Shown here in pieces: positions 20,207 through 29,697 of a stretch of 64,000 nt of DNA. Position 1 is the stretch's first letter, and every line of letters starts with the position of its first letter. The position numbers and the translations under genes were made by a program. The notes under the pieces are model-generated. The model made no database searches and was not told where the DNA came from. It saw nothing but the letters and a program-made list of their open reading frames with translations. Origin of the DNA: Strigamia acuminata (lineage: Eukaryota; Arthropoda; Chilopoda; Geophilomorpha; Linotaeniidae); contig OX442314.1 of the NCBI GenBank assembly GCA_949358305.1, positions 51,530,581 through 51,594,580 of the forward strand, given 5' to 3'.

Positions 20207-21414
20207 ATGTGTAAGTTGTAAAAATGTAGGAAAAATATAAAAAAAAAAAAAAAATGAGTTGGGAAATTGTGAAAAACTCTCAGAATTAGGAAAGAGACCT
20301 GAAGTGTAAAAGAGTAGGAAAGAACTGGAAAACTGGAAAAAGAGCGATAAAAGTGCAAAGCTACACTATGAGAAAAAGCGAAAGATGTGCAAAATTATGA
20401 GAAAAGTGTAAATGAAGAGCAAATAACTGAGAAAAAGAGTGACAGAAATGAGTCGTCCTGGTGGGCGGCAGCTCTTAGTCTACCGTCCATGTCGTGTGGT
20501 CTGTTTATATTTGTTAATAACTCTTCGAAGTTTCGCAGTTTGCTCGTCTCGTGTCGTGCATTTCAAGATCGCGCGTTACTCTTGGTTTTCGCCTCGTGGT
20601 TGCTCTCGATCGTCGCCTCGAATCCGCTCGAATCTTCTCGTTTTTCGGTCTCAATACCGTTTTTTTAGTTCACTGTTGTGGCTGATGATTGTTGAACCTT
20701 CCTTTCTGCTACCATTTGTTATGAATCCAAATATGAACGATTGAAGTTTAATACAATCAAATGCGTCCTCACGGTTATACATTGAGCGGATGTGTGAAAA
20801 ACACAGGAAGTGATCACTCCAAATATGGTAGGAGCGTCACCACGTGATACAAAACATAAATTACACAATCTACGACATCAAGTGATGATTTTCACATCAA
20901 ATATTCCCAACAAACTCTGCCACGTGTTTGGTGTAATGCAGTTTGAGTTAACCGGTTGATTTTGGTTGGCTTTTTGGGGTATCTTTGATGTACCTGTGGC
21001 AGAAAAATAGGTTGTTCAATCATAGCCAAAGCTACTCCATTCGATGGTTCTATTGACTGTTTGCACTGTTTACTGTTATTCACACAAAATCTGAGGAAAT
21101 TTTCGGAACTTGTAAATAGTTGCAAAAGTGTAAAAATGTACAAAAAATAGTGGGAAAGCAATGAAAAACTTGCAAAATAAGGATAAAAGCGACCTAAAGT
21201 GCAAAAGAGAAAGAACGAAGTGCTAAACTATGGGATAAAGAGCGATAGAAATGCAAAACCATAAGAACTATAAGAAAGTGTAAATGTTATGCAAATAACT
21301 GGCAAAAAAAGAGCGGAAGAAATGAATTGTCCCTGTGGGCGGCAGCTCTTAGTCTACCGTCCATGTCGTGTGGTCTGTTGATATATCCATAGAGTTTAAA
21401 GTAAAACAGTTTGA
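20207..21414. repeat. Right half of repeat R and a duplicated 0.25-kb segment
   Basis: 20207-20360 completes the repeat R copy interrupted by the Gypsy element. Parallel segments at about 20258-20510 and 21150-21385 share the purine-rich R tail followed by GGGCGGCAGCTCTTAGTC and a CCATGTCGTGTGGTCTG phrase. No gene is seen. Confidence 0.6.
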
Positions 21415-21545
21415 ATATGGCAAAACTCAGGTGCGGGTGACAAAACTGTACGCAAAAACGGCAAAACTGCACTTAGAAACTTGAAATTTGAAAACTGTGC
21501 ATAGAGATGGCAAAACTGCTTGTGTAAATGGCAAAACTGCATGTT
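21415..21545. repeat. GGCAAAACTGC minisatellite, left cluster
   Basis: Degenerate repeats of a roughly 20-25-bp unit built on AAATGGCAAAACTGCA. A second cluster in the same orientation is at 22608-22690. The two clusters bracket the 1.1-kb segment holding the stem-loop array. Confidence 0.6.
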
Positions 21546-22082
21546 GTGGTGACCTCAAATATTCCTATTTGAGTGCGCACCATATTTCCAAATTGTCTTT
21601 TAAACATATTCAACAAGCTTATATGTTCTGTTTCAATGTAAATTGAAATAAAACATACATTAATAAAATATAAAACAAGACACAATATTACCCAAATAAT
21701 ATTGTGTTTTGCAGCAAGTTTTGGCCCAGCAACAGCGTCAACCAATCGCGCTGCAGCGTGCATTGGTTTGATGATGCTGCTAGGCGTGTGCCTGGGCGGA
21801 GCATCCCTTCCCCTCGCGCGTGCCCGGCTCAATTGTTGCACACGACCCGAAGGCGGCCGTGTGTGATCTTTGTGCAACTCGTCATCTGCGCAGCTTTTCT
21901 GAGCAGATTTAGAAGTGAGCCAAACGGTTTTGGCCCACTCTTCCCGCACTCTTGATTCCACCTCCAAACTGTTCACAACCGTGTCAAACTTCTGCCAAAA
22001 CTGCAAAGTGTGATCTGTGATTCTTGGACGAATTGAGTTTCATCGCTGGTCTGTACCCACTGTACGGAATAGCAACTTTCTA
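21546..22082. other. Segment upstream of the stem-loop array
   Basis: Contains a GC-richer core around 21710-21960. A minus-strand open frame of 177 codons (21473-22006) crosses it but has no recognised domain. It could be a promoter or leader region for a transcript containing the hairpins. This is inference. Confidence 0.25.
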
Positions 22083-22334
22083 GCTTGAATTACTACGTGT
22101 AATTTAAGCCATTTCTGTGTGAAACTAACATCGAGTTTACTCTGTTAGTTTGAAGGCTTTGTGTCGAGTTTAACTCCACAAAGCGATTTGTGTAAAGACC
22201 GATTGTTACGTCGAGCTTGCTCCGTAATAATCGAACCGCTGTGTGCAAGACGTATTCTCGTGTCGAGCGTGCTCCACGAGGATTTTAGAATATTTTGGCA
22301 ACGTATTTTAGCGTCGAGTTTACTCCGCTAAAAT
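22083..22334 (+). ncRNA. Array of six stem-loops, five with shared bulge-and-tip architecture
   Basis: Hairpins at 22122-22151, 22156-22184, 22200-22233, 22254-22283 and 22305-22334 each have an outer stem of 8-11 bp, then a 2-nt TC bulge on the 5' side only, then GAG-loop-CTC. The outer stems are unrelated in sequence (AAACTAACA, GCTTTGTG, CGATTGTTACG, ATTCTCGTG, ATTTTAGCG) yet pair perfectly or with one G-U. Tips are TTTA, TTTAA, CTTG, CGTG and TTTA. A preceding hairpin (22083-22109, 11 bp) lacks the bulge and GAG tip. Such covariation points to selection on folded RNA or on cruciform DNA. Strand is arbitrary. The layout resembles TAR-type RNA (pyrimidine bulge under a GAG/CUC upper stem), as an analogy only. 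Confidence 0.6.
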
Positions 22335-22607
22335 CCCGCGCTCACACGACGCCATCGACGCCATCTTGGAGCCAACGGTCAACTGTGAGTGTACATTTGA
22401 AGAAGAAGCCAGATCGACCCCAAACATTTTAAATAATACCTCCCTTGTATTTTGAACGATTAAAACTATCTAATTTTTCCTTTACTCTGTGTAAAATCAT
22501 TCCCCTAGACAAACATTTGGCCACAGAGTAGAAGTCCTGTACGGCATCTCTACGACGATTGCTTATTGAATTTACATAATTTAATAAGTAAAAACCCGGA
22601 TCGCCGC
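22335..22607. other. Segment downstream of the stem-loop array
   Basis: Includes a GC-rich GACGCCATCGACGCCATC duplication just after the last hairpin, then AT-rich sequence. No gene is seen. Confidence 0.4.
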
Positions 22608-22690
22608 AATGTGTAAATAGCAAAACCGCAGGTATAAATGGCAAAACTGCAGATGTAAATAGAAAAACTGCAGGTGTAAATGGCAAAACT
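22608..22690. repeat. GGCAAAACTGC minisatellite, right cluster
   Basis: About four tandem units of about 21 bp based on TGTAAATGGCAAAACTGCAGG. In the minus direction they happen to be translatable as a repetitive hydrophobic peptide, which is most likely a by-product of the repeat. Confidence 0.75.
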
Positions 22691-22735
22691 TGGAATTGGA
22701 GACTGAAAGTCTACCCAGTACCCAGTAATTTCACA

Positions 22736-23250
22736 CACTCGAAATTAAGCAAAACTCTTTAACTTACGATGGAAATGGTGTTGTACGTGAAAACTATTTA
22801 TCCGTATTTCTTGAATTATCAGCTGGATTCCCAGAGACCTCAAGTAAAGGTTAAATTTGTGGACATTTCTGTATAAAAAGTGCGTGTTCGCATACAAAAA
22901 GTTGTGAATGCATTTTTATTCTGAATTTTTGCACAAAATAAGTGATTTTTTTGCACGATTCAGTAAATCTTTTTACGGAAAAAGTGAATTTTTGCATTCT
23001 CTTAGTGGATTTTTTTTTTAAAAAAAGTTACTTTTGCATTAAAAGAGACTTTTGCATTAAAAAAGCGACTTTATTCAGTTGTCTAGGGGATATGATTGGG
23101 TGTCCACCTATGGTCAAGGAGTTACCTAGGACCTAGGGGCACTCAACAGTCACAAACTACAATTAAAAAGTTTTCTTGCTGGATCCAATTCCAAAATTAT
23201 TAAAATGGATTAGAGATACAAAATCCACAAAACAGTTTGACCTCGTTTTG
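22736..23250. repeat. Repeat D, copy 1 (upstream of FCP1-like gene)
   Basis: Matches 63458-64000 closely, including runs of TTTTTGCAT and GCATTAAAAAAGCGACTTT repeats, with one extra unit in the second copy. It ends about 220 bp before the FCP1-like start codon. Confidence 0.85.
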
Positions 23251-23316
23251 ATAACGTTACAGTCACGTATTTCTTACCATTTACGTAACGTTTTTAACAC
23301 GTATCCGCTAACTTGG

Positions 23317-23330
23317 TATATATGTATAAA
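23317..23330 (+). promoter_or_regulatory. TATA-like element upstream of FCP1-like gene
   Basis: TATATATGTATAAA lies about 140 bp before the ATG at 23470. Position and composition fit a core promoter, but AT-rich context weakens the case. Confidence 0.35.
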
Positions 23331-23469
23331 GCGTGTTGAGCTAACATTAAACATGTCCTCAACCAGGAAGACTCCAAGACTCCAGGAATCCAGGAATACA
23401 AGAATCTACAATATTTTAGACACAACACTTTATTTTAGACATCTGAAGTCCTGGTTATTATAATATACA

Positions 23470-25053
23470 ATGACTTCCAGTCTCAAGAACACTTCAGCGA
23501 TAGCATTCACTAACAAACATGCTGCAAATCTTGTCAAATGGAATGTTGTACGTGGCAGCAGAATTTCGATTGGATCAACTCTCTTTTCTTACCAACTTAG
23601 GACAAGACTGCTGTCAGAATTCAAATCAGACATTGCTGGGACTGTTATCAAAATATTAAAAGAAAATGGCCAAATGCTAAACACTGGCGACCACGTCTTA
23701 ATCCTCAAACATTGTTTGCATCCCATAGTCAATGAATCCTTGTGCGTTGCATGCGGACTTGACTTGGCGCACAATACACAACGATCAACAGCATCCAAAG
23801 TGGTTAATCACAACTTCCTCGAGCTGCGCGTGAGCACAAAGCACGCAAAGTATATTTTGAGCAATGCAGATACAAAACACCTGTTGGACAGCAAGAAATT
23901 AGCATTGTTGGTCGATCTCGATCTAACGCTACTACACACCACCCAAGACCCAACCCCGGATGGCATTGCCGACGTGTTTTCTTACAAGTTGATGGGTTTG
24001 TGCTTCTGCACCAGACTGAGGCCAGGAACGAGAGATTTCTTGAAGAACATGAGCGAATTGTACGAATTGCACATTTGTACTTTTGGGTACGGCGAATACG
24101 CGAGGAAAATGGCTTGGTTGCTGGACCCGGACGGAAGTCTTTTTTCCAAGCGGATTTTATCTCGTGACGAGTTCGTACATCCGTCGTCGAAGAGTGAAAA
24201 CATGAAGTACTTTTTCCCGCGTGGAGATTCGATGGTGTGCGTTATTGATGACCGTGGCGACGTCTGGAATTACGCGCCCAATTTGGTCCGTGTGAAGCCA
24301 TATAATTTTTTCAAAGAAAATGAAGAGGTCGATTTGCAACAATTGCACCGGAATGATGATGACAGTCATTTGTTGCATTTGCAGGCAAAGCTGCGGATTG
24401 TTCACCAGACTTATTACAAGATGTACGAGAATTCGAAGGAGAATTTTGGCGTTCCTGATCTTAAGAAGGTGGTTCCGTTTGTGAAGAAGAATGTTTTGGA
24501 ATCGGTTTATGTTGTGTTTAGCGGTGTTGATCTCCCGCCGAACGTGTCGATAGAAGAAAGTGAAATAGGGAAGATGGCAATGTCGTTAGGGGCTGTGGTT
24601 CAGAACAAAGTTGTAGGCAGGGGTGATCCTAATGTCAAAGAGACAACTCACGTAATATCTACTCGTTTGGACACCGAAAAAGTTCACTTCGCTAAGGTTT
24701 TTAAAAATGTACATTTAGTAAGCCCGGATTGGTTGTGGTGTTGTGCGGAACGTTGGGAAAAGGTTGACGAAAAGTTGTTTCCACTGGTTGAAAACTGTTG
24801 TGTCGATCAAGGTAGAAATGAGGTTCTGACGAGAACAAACCTTGTAGTTAGTTGCACGACAGAAGACGGAGTGAAAATGGATCAAAAGAGAAAAAGAAAT
24901 GTTGTCGGAAAAATAACTGATAATAAAGGAGGTAATATAGTTCGGAGTAAGAGAAAGTTTGTAGAGTCTTTTGGAGATAGAAATGTAAACCCGTGTAAAA
25001 AACGGCACTTCAATTTACCAGCTGTTATGCCAACTTTTAGTCGCCATTTATAG
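23470..25053 (+). CDS. FCP1-like RNA polymerase II CTD phosphatase, intronless
   Basis: 527 codons in a single exon from ATG to TAG. Residues about 28-100 match the FCP1 N-terminal biotinyl-like module and its HCLHP...CVACGLDL tail. The FCPH catalytic domain (about 140-290) has the phosphatase signature DLDLT at 149-153 and the second acidic box DDRGDVW. A BRCT domain follows (about 342-440, ending VSPDWLWCC). The family dephosphorylates the Pol II C-terminal repeat in the nucleus. The tail is short and basic (KRKRN, KRKF, KKRH). Animal FCP1 proteins are usually longer and intron-containing, so this may be a retrocopy or a fast-evolving short version. It is open and keeps all catalytic residues. 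AATAAA follows at 25085. Confidence 0.88.
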   Translation: MTSSLKNTSAIAFTNKHAANLVKWNVVRGSRISIGSTLFSYQLRTRLLSEFKSDIAGTVIKILKENGQMLNTGDHVLILKHCLHPIVNESLCVACGLDLAHNTQRSTASKVVNHNFLELRVSTKHAKYILSNADTKHLLDSKKLALLVDLDLTLLHTTQDPTPDGIADVFSYKLMGLCFCTRLRPGTRDFLKNMSELYELHICTFGYGEYARKMAWLLDPDGSLFSKRILSRDEFVHPSSKSENMKYFFPRGDSMVCVIDDRGDVWNYAPNLVRVKPYNFFKENEEVDLQQLHRNDDDSHLLHLQAKLRIVHQTYYKMYENSKENFGVPDLKKVVPFVKKNVLESVYVVFSGVDLPPNVSIEESEIGKMAMSLGAVVQNKVVGRGDPNVKETTHVISTRLDTEKVHFAKVFKNVHLVSPDWLWCCAERWEKVDEKLFPLVENCCVDQGRNEVLTRTNLVVSCTTEDGVKMDQKRKRNVVGKITDNKGGNIVRSKRKFVESFGDRNVNPCKKRHFNLPAVMPTFSRHL

Positions 25054-25084
25054 CAGTGTGTGGTGATCTCGAGTGTTTTTATCT

Positions 25085-25090
25085 AATAAA
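25085..25090 (+). terminator. Poly(A) signal of FCP1-like gene
   Basis: AATAAA about 32 bp after the stop codon. The DNA around 25060-25180 also resembles, in reverse orientation, 44060-44200, so the 3' end of this gene may lie in or next to a retrotransposon-derived sequence. Confidence 0.6.
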
Positions 25091-26258
25091 ATAATTTATC
25101 ACTGCTTAAGAGTATTTGTTTTTAGTGTTTTTTAATTACTTTGGTTTGGCAGGTAACAAACCAAGTCATGTGACTGTGGGATGTAAATTTTCCAGGCACA
25201 TCTCACCCCAATTTGATGCCACCGTTAATTTTGTAAATTGTAAATTTGGCTTTTCCGTCTCAAAAGGTTGCCGACTCCTGCATTAGGTCTATGGCGGCAC
25301 AGTAATTAATTTGGCTTTGATTTGCGGCATTCGGAAGAGCAATATATTCGGGACCGCATCATTAGGAGCAACGTCGTCCGGAACAGCATCGTGACTGAAC
25401 TGCCCTTAAGACCACACCCGCCTTCTGTTTTATGAGTTTCCTAATGTTGGCCTCACTACATTGCAAATTTCGTGTTGATTTCAAATTTCAATATTTGCCT
25501 GAGTGATGGTAAATTGTTTCCTTTCATTTCAAAGAGTTCATTTGTAATTTAAGAAAAATTGTATGTATCAAATTAAACTTTAATTTCGTGGTGTACACCC
25601 AAACTTAATAATTTTCCTTGGTCCGTACGTATTACAATATTACTTTACACACTTTTTGTACGTATGCAATATGGCACTTTTTGTGTGTAATGCCAATTTT
25701 GAATGATGGAACGACGAGAAAAGAAACCAGAATAGAAATGAAAAGAAAAGTTGATCAAAATTTGAAGTATTGTTTAATTAAAATATTAATTGAAAATTTA
25801 TTGAGGATATTTTTAAAGATTTTGCGTTTCTATTTCTTTTTCGGCTACTTCGAATGCTGAAAACACGATCCCCTTTAGTTCATCTAATACTTATCTAATT
25901 ACTTGTTTTTTCCTAGACCTTGCTGTGTACTCTTGGTAGGATGTCTTGACTTTTAATGACTTCCATTGCTCGCACCACGGGAGAGGATTTGCAGTGCAAT
26001 GCCATGTGAACTTGGCCAAACCCGGCTCCAAACAACGGAACGTATTGCATACGTATTTAGGGTGTAACTTTGTACGGACGTAAACGAAAAATCAACACAA
26101 AAATGCTCCAAACTTTCGTTTAGCATTGTAAAAATCCTCTGTACTAAAATCGTATTGAAGTGGTTACTCGAAATAACAGAATAAAAAATAATTTATCTTT
26201 TAAAGAGTTAGCAATAAATTAACGAAACGTTAGCGATAAAATAGCCAATTTTTGACAA
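25091..26258. other. AT-rich intergenic stretch
   Basis: No gene recognised. The first 100 bp are similar (inverted) to the DNA beside the Gypsy RT fragment near 44100. Confidence 0.5.
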
Positions 26259-27398
26259 TTAACGTTTCTGTCCGTGGTACTGGTTTCCAAAAAACCTACG
26301 AATTTTTGCAACGTCGTACTTGGGCGCCACACGTCGCATGGACGTGTCGTGTGCCAATTGTCTCGGGATGGCAAGATCTTCATCGCACGGCCATTCTCTC
26401 TTAACCATGCGCAAGTCCTCAGTCTGTTGACGAGTCGGCACACAACCCGACGTTAATCCACCGTGGTCGGAACGTTGTGTGTCTAATCTCTTACGTTTTT
26501 CGAAATGAATTCTTACTCTACGGTACACATTATTGTACAACTGCTTCGGAGCGAGTTGTTTGACTTGCATGCTCAAATCGTCGGTTAATTCCTCCAAGAT
26601 CTTGTTGATTTCACTAACAAGCACTATCGGCTGAGTTTCTTCCTGAATTAACTGTTCGTAATAATCTTTCGTTAACTTGACCAAATGAATGGACATTTCC
26701 GCCGTGACTTTCACGTGCGGTTTATCCAAACAACTCTGATAAAAACTTGATTCTCCCTTTTCTTCTGTGTCGGATTCATAATTCATTCCTTGCTGATTGT
26801 GAAAATACATCCACTTACCAACAGGCAAAAGAGTTTCTTTATCACTGCCGGGATGCGTCGCATCCAAGTGCCTTTCAAGATACATTCCTTGCCATCCACA
26901 CAGTGGACAACAAGATGGCGGCGGTGGCAACGAACCACCACAACTGATCTCATCCACCGGGTCTAAGCAATCTGTAGAAATCTCATTTCCTAATGGCTTT
27001 TGTGCGTGTATGTCGTCGACCAGTAGTGAATCTTGCTCTTCTTCGGTTGTATCTAACGCTGATGACACTATCGCCTTTAGTTTATCCAAAACATCGCGTG
27101 CTTGTATTTTTCCGATCGCTTGGAAGAGCGAAGAATTCGGTTCCAACTTCCATTCCTCGTCCCAGGGGCATGATACTTCCGTGCAAGGCTTCGCGAAGAT
27201 TGCCAAACCGGGCTGCAATTGTTTGTGGCTTGGCCTCTGCTTGGTGCCTGAGCAGTTGAAGCAAGGCAGTAGCCACGCTCCGAGTCGCCAATAGCCCTGT
27301 CCGCTGCACATGGTGCACGTATCCCATATGATTCGCGCTCGTTTTGGCAAACTTTGCAGTGTCTCATCGTTGGATCGTTTCCGCGTGCTCGTGGTCAT
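26259..27398 (-). CDS. CxxCxGxG and C2H2 zinc-finger protein
   Basis: 379 codons, single exon, ATG to TAA. An N-terminal basic stretch (KRSN...LPKRAR) is followed by CTMCSGQG...CFNCSGTK at residues 28-51, a pair of DnaJ-type half-knuckles. A C2H2-like finger sits at C164-x2-C167-x9-H177-x4-H182. The middle and C-terminal parts are acidic then helical, ending basic. No named family is recognised. The knuckle and the residues after it (GTKQRPSHKQLQPG) are similar to the exon at 50284-50497 and, less closely, to the retrotransposon ORF at 16635. A nuclear nucleic-acid-binding role is possible. The intact frame and its own TATA element suggest an active gene. Confidence 0.7.
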   Translation of the reverse strand: MTTSTRKRSNDETLQSLPKRARIIWDTCTMCSGQGYWRLGAWLLPCFNCSGTKQRPSHKQLQPGLAIFAKPCTEVSCPWDEEWKLEPNSSLFQAIGKIQARDVLDKLKAIVSSALDTTEEEQDSLLVDDIHAQKPLGNEISTDCLDPVDEISCGGSLPPPPSCCPLCGWQGMYLERHLDATHPGSDKETLLPVGKWMYFHNQQGMNYESDTEEKGESSFYQSCLDKPHVKVTAEMSIHLVKLTKDYYEQLIQEETQPIVLVSEINKILEELTDDLSMQVKQLAPKQLYNNVYRRVRIHFEKRKRLDTQRSDHGGLTSGCVPTRQQTEDLRMVKREWPCDEDLAIPRQLAHDTSMRRVAPKYDVAKIRRFFGNQYHGQKR

Positions 27399-27546
27399 GT
27401 TGCTGCTGTGGTCGAGCCAATGTGGAATGTTTTCAAAGTGTCTAGTTTGTTTAATTATATACGAAGTTATGCGAGAACGAATGAAGTGTATACGACAATG
27501 CTTTAAGACAACTGAATTGTTATGTTTATTTGATAATGGTTTGGGT

Positions 27547-27558
27547 CTTTATATATCC
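27547..27558 (-). promoter_or_regulatory. TATA box of the CxxCxGxG gene
   Basis: Minus strand GGATATATAAAG, about 150 bp before the ATG at 27398. A CGTGACGATGTCACG inverted repeat (27581-27595) and an ACTCGAC/GTCGAGT pair near 27615-27640 lie just upstream and could be factor-binding sites. Confidence 0.5.
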
Positions 27559-27595
27559 CAATAATGTCATGTTCCGTAAACGTGACGATGTCACG

Positions 27596-27908
27596 TTTTA
27601 TATACATGACAGGTCACTCGACTAATCAGTGTCGAGTTGACCAATACAAATGTGTATTGTCCAATCCAACAATATATTCAAGACGGAGGATCGTGTTAGG
27701 TGCGTATGCAGGTGGTTGTGCGTGACGTTTGATGGACGTCACCGTCTGGCAAACAAAACAAAATAATGCATTTTTGGTGTTTATCAGCGACCACACTCTT
27801 TTAGGGTCGCTACAAAAATCGTGGCGATAAACGTACTTTTGTGATGTTTTTATCGAGAAATTGGAAAAACTTTTTTGAATTTTTAATTAGTAATTTAACG
27901 TAATAGGG
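27596..27908. other. Intergenic region between zinc-finger gene and Gag fragment
   Basis: Contains the ACTCGAC/GTCGAGT inverted repeat. No coding sequence is seen. Confidence 0.4.
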
Positions 27909-28370
27909 TTATTTATTTATTTCTGCTGACGTGGCCGTCTCGAGGGCTTTCTCGAAGGTGAGATTCTTTTCAAGATATAACGTTTCTTGCACGTTACGCA
28001 TGTTTAGACCGACAATAAATTGGTTGCGCAACTCGTTGTTCTGGGTTTCGCCAAACTCACAATATTTTGTAAGTGCGTGCAAAGCACTAGCGAATTCAGC
28101 CACGGATTCTCCTTTGTTTCGCTTCCTATTTCGGAAACGGACAATTTCGCCTTGAGCAATCGGCTTTGGCTTTTGGTGGGTCTTCATCAGTGCGATCAGG
28201 TCCGCGTACTTCAGTTCCGTCGGAGCCTTCGGCCGCGCCAAATCCACTATTTTGGTGAAAGTGGCCATTCCCACGCACGCTAAGAGTGTGTTCACCTTAT
28301 CGGCGTCCTCGACGACTTTGTTGCACGAGAAAACGCACCCCATTTGCATGACGTACGTCTCCCAGAACAC
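27909..28370 (-). pseudogene. Ty3/Gypsy Gag capsid fragment
   Basis: 153 codons without a convincing ATG. The sequence has the helical pattern of Retrotrans_gag domains, including VNTLLACVG, a segment on the amount of sequence between ALM and VRFRNRKR, and the LRNQFIVGL phrase typical of such capsids. No pol follows directly and no LTR could be delimited. It is unrelated in sequence to the gag at 8214, so it belongs to another Gypsy family, perhaps the one represented by the RT fragment at 44179. Confidence 0.7.
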
Positions 28371-28695
28371 GAAAACTCACAAAGTCTAAATTCGGGCCTA
28401 ACGGTCAACGCGTGGTCAAGGATGCGAAAAGTTCATCGAAAATTCCCAAAAAGAGCACAAAAAAGTTCGTACAGTACACTGGGTTCAGTTATGTAGTTAA
28501 GTGGATGAAATTATAGGTGGTCGAAATAAGCAGCCATGTCTTAGTTGAAAATTAACATAAGTGATTTAATAAATTCAAAAAGTACAGAGGGCGCTCGCGT
28601 AAGCGGGCGCGTCACAAAATAACGCAAATACAAAATAGAGTCAGGACACTCCACAAATTACACAAATACTTAAAAGAAAAGAAAGAAAATAAGAG
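28371..28695. other. Short intergenic stretch with SGT1 3' end
   Basis: Holds a minus-strand ATTAAA (about 28566) that could serve as the SGT1 poly(A) signal. A CGCGTAAGCGGGCGCG phrase near 28596 is the only GC-rich spot. Confidence 0.4.
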
Positions 28696-29697
28696 TTACA
28701 ATTCAGACTGGTCAACAAACTTTCCATCCCACTGCGTCCATTGCATTCCAGTTGGTGTTTCGGGTTTAACTTTCCTTTTGCGAACATCTTCCCAGTTGTT
28801 GCTTAAAACTGTCCCCCCAGACTCGACGAAAGATTTATTCATCGCTCTTCTCATTTCGTCCGAACATTGACCAAACAGCTGACCCATCAGATCATCACCG
28901 CCGGTTTCTTCCGATTCTTTGTCGTCACTTTCCGTAATGTCGCTCACAACCTTGTCCCAATTCTTTTTCGACGACATAATTACCTGCGCTTCTTCTTCTT
29001 CTTCTTCCAACGTTTTCCACAATCCGCCTTCCAATTTTTCCATTTGAATTTCGATCTTCGTTTGCCTAACGTTCCATTTGCTGTGCGCGGGATTAACCGC
29101 ATGCGCCAAATTAACGTCCAATTCGTAGGCAACTCGTTTATCGTTTCCTTCCACGCTGCATCGCAAACTTTGACCGCCAATTTGCACAGAAACTTCGCCC
29201 GGCTTCGCGTTTTTCACCAGAATAGTTACGATCACGTTAATTTCGGTTTGGTACCATTCGTGCCTCACCTTGATAAGACTACAGGTAGGTGTTATAGCGA
29301 TAGAACGAACGATTTTCGATTCCCTGACCGCAATTTCTTTCAGTTTGACCGCGCACCGATCCAACCACACGCCAAAAGTGTCTTTACTCTCGCTTAAAGT
29401 TTTTCCTTCCAAAAATGCCTTCTCCGCGTCTTCGTAATCGCCCAAATGGAAGCACGCAACACCTTTCCACAGCCTTAATCTAGGTTCTTTCGTTCCTAAT
29501 TCCAAGGCTTTATTCGCGTCGTATTTCGCTTCTTCGTACTTTTCAAGTTTCAAGTTGGAATTCGCCCGATTGACGTAATAATCCGTTTGCGTCGAGTCCA
29601 TCGCAATGGCTTCCGTGTACAAATTAATCGCCGACTCGTATTCTTCTCTGACAAAAGCTTCGTTGCCCTTTTGGTAGTAGTCGGCGGACGATGTCAT
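28696..29697 (-). CDS. SUGT1: SGT1 co-chaperone, intronless
   Basis: 333 codons, ATG to TAA. Three TPR-like helical repeats (about 5-105, NEAFVREEYESAINLYTEAI), a CS domain (about 142-228, beginning RHEWYQTE), and the SGS C-terminal domain (about 245-333, WDKVVSDI and MQWTQWDGK). This is the full SGT1 order. SGT1 works with HSP90 and SKP1 in kinetochore and ubiquitin-ligase assembly in cytosol and nucleus (established). The length is normal for the family. Animal SGT1 genes usually have introns, so a single exon suggests either a retrogene or generally intron-poor genes here. All domains are intact. Confidence 0.93.
   Translation of the reverse strand: MTSSADYYQKGNEAFVREEYESAINLYTEAIAMDSTQTDYYVNRANSNLKLEKYEEAKYDANKALELGTKEPRLRLWKGVACFHLGDYEDAEKAFLEGKTLSESKDTFGVWLDRCAVKLKEIAVRESKIVRSIAITPTCSLIKVRHEWYQTEINVIVTILVKNAKPGEVSVQIGGQSLRCSVEGNDKRVAYELDVNLAHAVNPAHSKWNVRQTKIEIQMEKLEGGLWKTLEEEEEEAQVIMSSKKNWDKVVSDITESDDKESEETGGDDLMGQLFGQCSDEMRRAMNKSFVESGGTVLSNNWEDVRKRKVKPETPTGMQWTQWDGKFVDQSEL

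Noticed and set aside
22349-22372. Inverted match between GACGCCATCTTGG here and CCAAGATGGCGTC near 25
   Set aside because: Only 13 bases long and expected by chance in this amount of sequence; the surrounding DNA does not align.
22429-22686. Repetitive hydrophobic peptide
   Set aside because: Simply the minus translation of the GGCAAAACTGC minisatellite.
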